Positions 43,380-47,465 of a stretch of DNA of 47,465 bases are shown piece after piece; the stretch's first letter is position 1; every line of letters begins with the position of its first letter. Both the position numbers and the translations under genes were made by a program. Source of the DNA: Rubellimicrobium arenae (lineage in GTDB: Bacteria > Pseudomonadota > Alphaproteobacteria > Rhodobacterales > Rhodobacteraceae); NCBI RefSeq assembly GCF_017916275.1, contig NZ_JAFMST010000008.1, positions 258,985-306,449 of the forward strand, given 5' to 3'. Below the pieces are notes generated by a model. That model searched no databases and was not told the DNA's origin. It saw only the letters and a list, made by a program, of their open reading frames with translations.

Positions 43380-44306
43380 TTAGGGATGGTTCTCGATGAA
43401 GGGCTCGACGTTGTCCTTCGTCGTCAGCGTGGCGGCCTGCAGCTGTTCGGCCGGGACCTCCTGGCCGCCCACGATCGAGATCGCGCTGTCCACGGCCAGA
43501 CGGCCCATCAGCTGGGTCTGCTGCGTCGCAGTCACGTCGAAGACGCCATCCCGCAGGGCTTCAAGCGCGGCGGTGTCGCCGTCGAAGCCGGCCACGTGGA
43601 TCTCCTGCGGGAGGTCCGCCACTTGGACCGCCTGGGCCGCGCCGAGCGCGAGGGCGTCGGCCTGGGCGAAGATCATCGTGACGTCCGGGTTGGCCTGCAG
43701 GAGGTTCTGGGTGATCTGGAAGCCTTCATCCTGCGACCACATGTTGCTCCACTGCTCGGCCACGACGCTGACGCCGGGATTCTCGGCCAGCGCCTTGGAG
43801 CAGCCCTCGGAGCGGTCCACCTCGGGCGTGGTGCCTTTCTGGCCGTGGACGATGATCATCTGGCCTTCGCCGCCCGCCAGGCCGATCAGATGCTTGCACA
43901 CCTCGTAGGCCGAGGTGACGCTGTCGGTGGCGATGAAGGTCTTGCCGGGCGCGCCTTCGGGGTTGCGGTCGACGGTGATCACCGGGACGCCGGCCTCGTT
44001 GGCCATCTCCACCGGCACGGTGGCCGCCGCGGCGCCGGCCGGGATGTAGATCAGGGCGTCGATGTCCTGGGTCAGGAGATCCTGGATCTGGTTGACCTGG
44101 GTCGGGCCGTCGCCGCGGGCGTCGACGGTGATGACCTCGATCCCCTTCTCGCCGGCGTAGGCTTCGACCGACTGCTTGATCTGGTTGAAGAAGTTCGCCT
44201 GCAGGTTGGCCACGGCGAGACCGATGCGGTCCACCTCCTGGGCGCCGGCGGCACCGGCGGTCAGCGCAAGTGCGGCGACGGCCGACATAAGCTTGGTCTT
44301 GAACAT
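43380..44306 (-). CDS. Periplasmic sugar-binding protein (RbsB type)
   Basis: The 308-residue protein has a signal peptide (MFKTKLMSAVAALALTAGAAGA|QE). The mature protein shows the ribose-binding-protein fold: IGLAVANLQANFFNQIKQSVEAYAGEKGIEVITVDA, LTQDIDALIYIPAGAAAATVPVEMANEAGVPVITVDRNP, then VTMIFAQADALALGAAQAVQ and IHVAGFDGDTAALEALRDG. Ligand is not readable; a pentose, hexose or polyol is likely given the neighbouring dehydrogenases. Two Cys (KHLIGL and SEGCSKAL regions) could form a disulfide, as in many sugar-binding proteins. It lies between the permease and ATPase genes. Confidence 0.93.
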   Translation of the reverse strand: MFKTKLMSAVAALALTAGAAGAQEVDRIGLAVANLQANFFNQIKQSVEAYAGEKGIEVITVDARGDGPTQVNQIQDLLTQDIDALIYIPAGAAAATVPVEMANEAGVPVITVDRNPEGAPGKTFIATDSVTSAYEVCKHLIGLAGGEGQMIIVHGQKGTTPEVDRSEGCSKALAENPGVSVVAEQWSNMWSQDEGFQITQNLLQANPDVTMIFAQADALALGAAQAVQVADLPQEIHVAGFDGDTAALEALRDGVFDVTATQQTQLMGRLAVDSAISIVGGQEVPAEQLQAATLTTKDNVEPFIENHP

Positions 44307-44389
44307 CCCTTACTCCTCCGTTGGGACCGGGTCATCCCGGATTTCTTGCCGGCGTGGTGCCGGCTTGCCTCGGCCGCGGGGCGACCGGT

Positions 44390-45367
44390 TCACTTCCTGT
44401 TGCGGTAGGTTTCCGCCGCGACAGCGATGGCGATGACGATGCCGATGACGATCTGCTGCACGAAGGGCGACACGTTGAGCAGGTTGAGCCCGTTGCGCAG
44501 CACGCCGATGATGAGCACGCCGATCAGCGTGCCGGGGATGCCGCCGCTGCCGCCCGTCAGGCTGGTGCCGCCGATGACGACCGCCGCGATGGTGTCGAGC
44601 TCATAGCCGAGGCCCGAGCTGGGCTGCACCGAGTCGAGGCGCGAGGCGAGCACGATCCCGGCCAGGCCCGCGCAGACGGCGCTGGCGGCGTAGACGGCGA
44701 TGGTGACGAGGCGGACGTCGATGCCCGCGAGGCGGGCCACCTCGTTGCTGCCGCCCACGGCGTACAGCATGCGGCCGGCCGAGCGGTAGCGCAGGAACAG
44801 GTAGGCGGCCAGGAACACCAGAATGGCCAGGGCCACCGTGACGGTCAGGAACCCGCCGTGCCGGATGCTGGCGAGGTCGTTGAACCAGTCGGGAAAGCCC
44901 ACGATCTGCTGGCCGTCGGTGATCATGTTCGCCAGGCCGCGCGCCACCGACATCATGGCCAGGGTCGCGATGAAGGCGGGGACCCTGAACGTGGTGATCA
45001 GGAAGCCGGACACCACGCCCGTTCCCGCCGACGCCACAAGGGCCACCAGGATGGCCGCGGCCATCGGCAGGCCAAGCTCGTTGGCGAGGTAGCCCATGAC
45101 CATCATGGCCAGGGCCAGCACCGAGCCCACGGCCAGGTCGATGCCGCCGATCAGGATGACGAAGGTCATGCCGACGGCCATGATGCCCAGCACGGTGACC
45201 TGGTCGAGGATGTTGAGGAAGTTGCGCGTCGACAGGAACCGGTCGGACGTGAAGCTCAGGAACAGGCAGAGCAGGATCAGGCCGATCAGCGGCCCCGTGG
45301 CGCCCTTCAGGGAGAAAAGGCGCGGGATACCGGCCGCACCGCGTCGAGCGGATGCTACGTCTTCCAT
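44390..45367 (-). CDS. Sugar ABC transporter permease (RbsC type)
   Basis: The 325-residue inner-membrane protein starts at ATG 45367 with GGAGGAGGGG seven bases upstream. About 8-10 hydrophobic segments are present. Family motifs include FLSTRNFLNILDQVTVLGIMAVGMTFVILIGGIDLAVGSVLAL, TTFRVPAFIATLAMMSVARGLA and AVGGSNEVARLAGIDV, plus the C-terminal EAA-like IAAVVIGGTSLTGGSGGIPGTLIGVL. It is the first gene of the minus-strand uptake operon, divergent from the SorC regulator, and probably regulated by it. Confidence 0.93.
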   Translation of the reverse strand: MEDVASARRGAAGIPRLFSLKGATGPLIGLILLCLFLSFTSDRFLSTRNFLNILDQVTVLGIMAVGMTFVILIGGIDLAVGSVLALAMMVMGYLANELGLPMAAAILVALVASAGTGVVSGFLITTFRVPAFIATLAMMSVARGLANMITDGQQIVGFPDWFNDLASIRHGGFLTVTVALAILVFLAAYLFLRYRSAGRMLYAVGGSNEVARLAGIDVRLVTIAVYAASAVCAGLAGIVLASRLDSVQPSSGLGYELDTIAAVVIGGTSLTGGSGGIPGTLIGVLIIGVLRNGLNLLNVSPFVQQIVIGIVIAIAVAAETYRNRK

Positions 45368-45404
45368 GGATTTCCCCTCCTCCCGAGAAGCTGCGCACGG
45401 AGCC

Positions 45405-45463
45405 TGCATTTTTATGCAACCCTGTGTGTTTATTTCAGTGCCGCCGTTTCGAACGGTTGTCAA
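45405..45463 (-). promoter_or_regulatory. Promoter and two candidate operators of the sugar-uptake operon
   Basis: On the minus strand a consensus TTGACA (45463-45458) lies upstream of the permease gene; the -10 is unclear (TGAAAT near 45437-45432). CCGTTTCGAACGG (45444-45456), a dyad with a 3-nt centre, sits in the spacer. TGCATTTTTATGCA (45405-45418), a dyad with a 4-nt centre, sits near the expected transcription start. Both positions suit repression, most simply by the divergent SorC-family protein. Confidence 0.55.
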
Positions 45464-45592
45464 GCATGGATGAAGTTACTAGGACTGCTTCGTGAATAAA
45501 ATTCCGGGGCCGCATAGGCAGTCAGGAATGGGCATCCGCCGGGCTGGACGACCATGCTTCCGGACGGGACCGAGCGGGAGGGAGGAGTCTCG

Positions 45593-46576
45593 ATGTCGCG
45601 CGCTCACGAGCTCAGGCTCGTCTCACGCATCGCGCAGATGTACCACAAGGAGGGCCTTCGCCAGGCCGAGATCGCCCAGCACCTTCGGCTGTCCCAGGCG
45701 ACCGTCTCGCGGATGCTGAAGCGCGCCGTCCACGAGGGCATCGTCCGCACCACCATCATCCCGCCGCCCGGCACCTTCGGCGATCTGGAGGACTGCATCC
45801 GGTCGAGCTTTGGCCTGAGCGAGGTCATCGTCGTCGACTGCACCGAGGACCGCGAGGCCGCGATCATGGCGCGGATCGGCGAGGCCGCCGCCCATTTCCT
45901 GGAGGTCACGCTTCAGGACGGCGAGATCATCGGCGTCTCGAGCTGGAGCCAGACCATCCTGCGCATGGTCGAGAACGTCCATCCCATGCGCGTGGGGCGC
46001 GCGGCTTACGTCGTCCAGACCCTCGGGGGCCTCGGGGCGCCCAACGTGCAGGACCATGCCACCCATGTGACGATGCGCCTGGCGCAGCTCACCGGAGCCC
46101 AGCCCAGGCTGTTCTCCGTCCCGGGCGTCGCACCCTCGCGCGAGGCGCGGGAGCTCCTGATGGCGGATTCCTTCGTCCAGGAAACCATGAGCCTTTTCGG
46201 GAAGGTCACCCTGTCCTTCGTCGGCATCGGCCCGCTGAGCCCCTCCGAGATGCTGGCCCGAAGCGGCAACGCGTTCTCCGAGGCCGAGATCGATCAGCTC
46301 GCGGGCGCGGGGGCGGTGGGCAACATGAGCCTGCGCTTCTACGACCAGAAGGGGCAGCCGGTCCGGACGCGTCTGGACGACCGCGTCATCGGCATGACGC
46401 TCGACGAGATGAGGGGCGTCGGCCGTCACGTGGCCCTCGCGGGGGGGCGCAACAAGACCGAGGCCATCGCGGGGGCGCTGCGGACGGGCGCCGTCGATGT
46501 CCTCATCACCGACAAGTTCACGGCCAGCCGGCTGGTGCAGATGCAAGTGCAAGGACAGGAACATGCGACGCTTTGA
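45593..46576 (+). CDS. SorC-family sugar-responsive transcriptional regulator
   Basis: The 327-residue protein starts at ATG 45593 with GGGAGGAG upstream. The N-terminal HTH is EGLRQAEIAQHLRLSQATVSRML (about 20-42). The effector domain follows: IRSSFGLSEVIVVDCTEDR, IIGVSSWSQTILRMVENV, the sugar-phosphate-binding-like VVQTLGGLGAP, and VSFVG-like SFVGIGPLSPSEMLARSGN. The end is VALAGGRNKTEAIAGALRTGAVDVLITD. These proteins sense phosphorylated or free sugars and control adjacent catabolic genes. It is divergent from the ABC operon and overlaps the second SDR by 14 bp, so it probably regulates both arms, including itself. Confidence 0.93.
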   Translation: MSRAHELRLVSRIAQMYHKEGLRQAEIAQHLRLSQATVSRMLKRAVHEGIVRTTIIPPPGTFGDLEDCIRSSFGLSEVIVVDCTEDREAAIMARIGEAAAHFLEVTLQDGEIIGVSSWSQTILRMVENVHPMRVGRAAYVVQTLGGLGAPNVQDHATHVTMRLAQLTGAQPRLFSVPGVAPSREARELLMADSFVQETMSLFGKVTLSFVGIGPLSPSEMLARSGNAFSEAEIDQLAGAGAVGNMSLRFYDQKGQPVRTRLDDRVIGMTLDEMRGVGRHVALAGGRNKTEAIAGALRTGAVDVLITDKFTASRLVQMQVQGQEHATL

Positions 46577-47348
46577 AGGAACTGCCGTTCTCGTGACGGG
46601 CGGCAACAAGGGGATCGGCTACGGCATCGCCGAACGGTTCGCGCGCGAGGGCGCGAAGGTCGCCATCGCCTCGGTCGAGCCGCAGGTCCACGAGGCCGCG
46701 GAACGCCTGGCGCAGGAGCATGGCGGCCCCGTGCTGCCGATCCTGTGCGACGTCACCAAGCCGGCCGACGTCGCGGCCGCCTATGACCAGGCCGAGCGGG
46801 AGCTCGGGCCGATCGGCGTGTCGGTCCAGAACGCCGGCGTCATCACCATCGCCAAGGTCGAGGACCTGACCGAGCGGGAGTGGGACCTCAACCTTGACGT
46901 CAACACCAAGGGCGTCTTCCTGTGCTGCCAGGAGGCGATCCGTCGTTTCCGCGCGTCCGGCACCCGGGGCCGCCTCATCAACACGGCGTCAGGTCAGGCG
47001 CGCGACGGGTTCATCTACACGCCGCATTACGCCGCCTCCAAGTTCGGCGTCGTGGGCCTGACGCAGAGCCTGGCCAAGGAGGTCGCGCCCGAGGGGATCA
47101 CCGTGAACGCGATCTGCCCGGGCATCATCCACACCGACATGTGGGACTACAACGACCGTGTCTGGGGCCAGATGCTGGGCGAGTACGGCCCGGGCGAGCT
47201 GATGGCCGAATGGGTTGCCGGCATCCCGATGAAGCGCGCCGGAACGCCGGCCGAGGTCGGCGCGCTCGTCGCCTTCCTGGCGAGCGAGGATGCCGCCTAC
47301 ATCACCGGCCAGACCATCAACGTCGACGGCGGCCTGATCATGTCCTGA
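46563..47348 (+). CDS. SDR-family dehydrogenase (sorbitol/diol dehydrogenase-like)
   Basis: The 261-residue protein starts at ATG 46563, overlapping the end of the regulator gene by 14 bp, with AAGGA upstream. Motifs are TGGNKGIG (12-19), VQNAGVITIAKVEDLTE, Ser in NTASGQARDG, YxxxK in PHYAASKFGVVGLTQSLAKE and NAICPGIIHTDMW. The C-terminus GQTINVDGGLIMS is that of a classical SDR. The pattern resembles sorbitol or meso-butanediol dehydrogenases, and the substrate is probably the imported polyol or its product. It differs clearly from the SDR at 41.1 kb, so the locus may carry out two oxidation or epimerisation steps. Confidence 0.88.
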   Translation: MRRFEGTAVLVTGGNKGIGYGIAERFAREGAKVAIASVEPQVHEAAERLAQEHGGPVLPILCDVTKPADVAAAYDQAERELGPIGVSVQNAGVITIAKVEDLTEREWDLNLDVNTKGVFLCCQEAIRRFRASGTRGRLINTASGQARDGFIYTPHYAASKFGVVGLTQSLAKEVAPEGITVNAICPGIIHTDMWDYNDRVWGQMLGEYGPGELMAEWVAGIPMKRAGTPAEVGALVAFLASEDAAYITGQTINVDGGLIMS

Positions 47349-47362
47349 CCGACCACGCCGCA

Positions 47363-47392
47363 GGCCTGTCGGCCCTCGCTTCCCGACAGGCC
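47363..47392. terminator. Bidirectional hairpin between convergent genes
   Basis: GGCCTGTCGG (47363-47372) and CCGACAGGCC (47383-47392) form a perfect 10-bp stem with a 10-nt loop, 14 bp after the SDR stop and before the convergent gene at the window edge. T-tracts are absent. Confidence 0.65.
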
Positions 47393-47410
47393 CCCCTCAT
47401 CCCCCTGGGG

Positions 47411-47465
47411 TCAGCGGGCGATGAGGACCTCGATGCCGCGGCGTTCGAAGGCCTGGGCGTCGCGG
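47411..47465 (-). CDS. 3' end of a minus-strand gene cut by the window edge
   Basis: The last 17 codons of a minus-strand frame are visible, ending DAQAFERRGIEVLIAR before TGA at 47413-47411. It is too short to assign a family. The convergent position behind a strong hairpin supports a real gene end, possibly another member of the sugar locus. Confidence 0.5.
   Translation of the reverse strand, partial: RDAQAFERRGIEVLIAR

Noticed and set aside
41400-44408. A 1002-codon open frame on the plus strand
   Set aside because: It lies exactly opposite the ABC transporter genes and the SDR. Its composition (Asp, His, Arg, Gly-rich) is that of an antisense shadow in high-GC DNA.

Overview
The window is about 47.5 kb of GC-rich (by eye near 70 percent) chromosomal DNA from an alphaproteobacterium, most likely a member of the Rhodobacterales. 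Pointers are a ccrM-type adenine methyltransferase beside rnhB, DUF2125 and DUF4170 proteins, a DUF721 gene divergent from mutY, a DUF4170 - Kdo-transferase-like - lpxK row, and the codon usage. The genus cannot be fixed from sequence alone. I see no prophage, plasmid backbone, CRISPR array or rRNA. The only mobile-element trace is a decayed IS5-type transposase near 33.9-34.3 kb.

Layout. 0-3 kb: envelope/exopolysaccharide genes (secreted small protein, YjbF lipoprotein, YjbH barrel) on the minus strand. 3-8 kb: HI0933-type flavoprotein, small HNH protein, DUF2125 protein, PmbA/TldE. 8-10.6 kb: DUF4170, a WaaA-like protein lacking the expected catalytic motif, and LpxK (lipid A). 10.6-13 kb: class III CoA transferase, DsbA-like thiol oxidoreductase, DUF721/DciA-like protein, divergent from mutY. 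14.3-16.1 kb: ccrM and rnhB, with a good intrinsic terminator behind ccrM. 16.6-17.6 kb: a translationally coupled pair, a small secreted two-cysteine protein and a two-TM protein with a C-terminal winged helix.

17.6-30.1 kb is the main accessory block, a nucleoside/nucleobase scavenging locus. A tightly overlapping minus-strand operon encodes an MTA/SAH-deaminase-like amidohydrolase, a nucleoside hydrolase, a BMP-type binding protein, a double ABC ATPase, two permeases and an adenine deaminase. An 8-oxoguanine-deaminase-like amidohydrolase follows after a gap. A divergent plus-strand pair encodes cytidine deaminase and a GATase1-like protein. Together they look able to import nucleosides, split off ribose and deaminate purine and cytosine bases.

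30-38 kb: methyl-accepting chemotaxis protein, tRNA-Arg(CCT), a LacI/GntR-type regulator, the IS5 remnant, a cytosolic SUOX-fold molybdopterin protein, and an NAD pair in which PncC (CinA C-terminal type) overlaps glutamine-dependent NAD synthetase. 38-40.8 kb: DUF2934 protein with a histone-H1-like tail, an L-rhamnose-mutarotase-like protein, a bestrophin-type channel and RarD.

41-47.4 kb: a sugar or polyol uptake system: RbsC/RbsB/RbsA-like ABC transporter and an SDR dehydrogenase on the minus strand, divergent from a SorC-family regulator that overlaps a second SDR. The intergenic region between the two arms has two palindromes around a good -35 element and is the likely control point. The window begins and ends inside genes.
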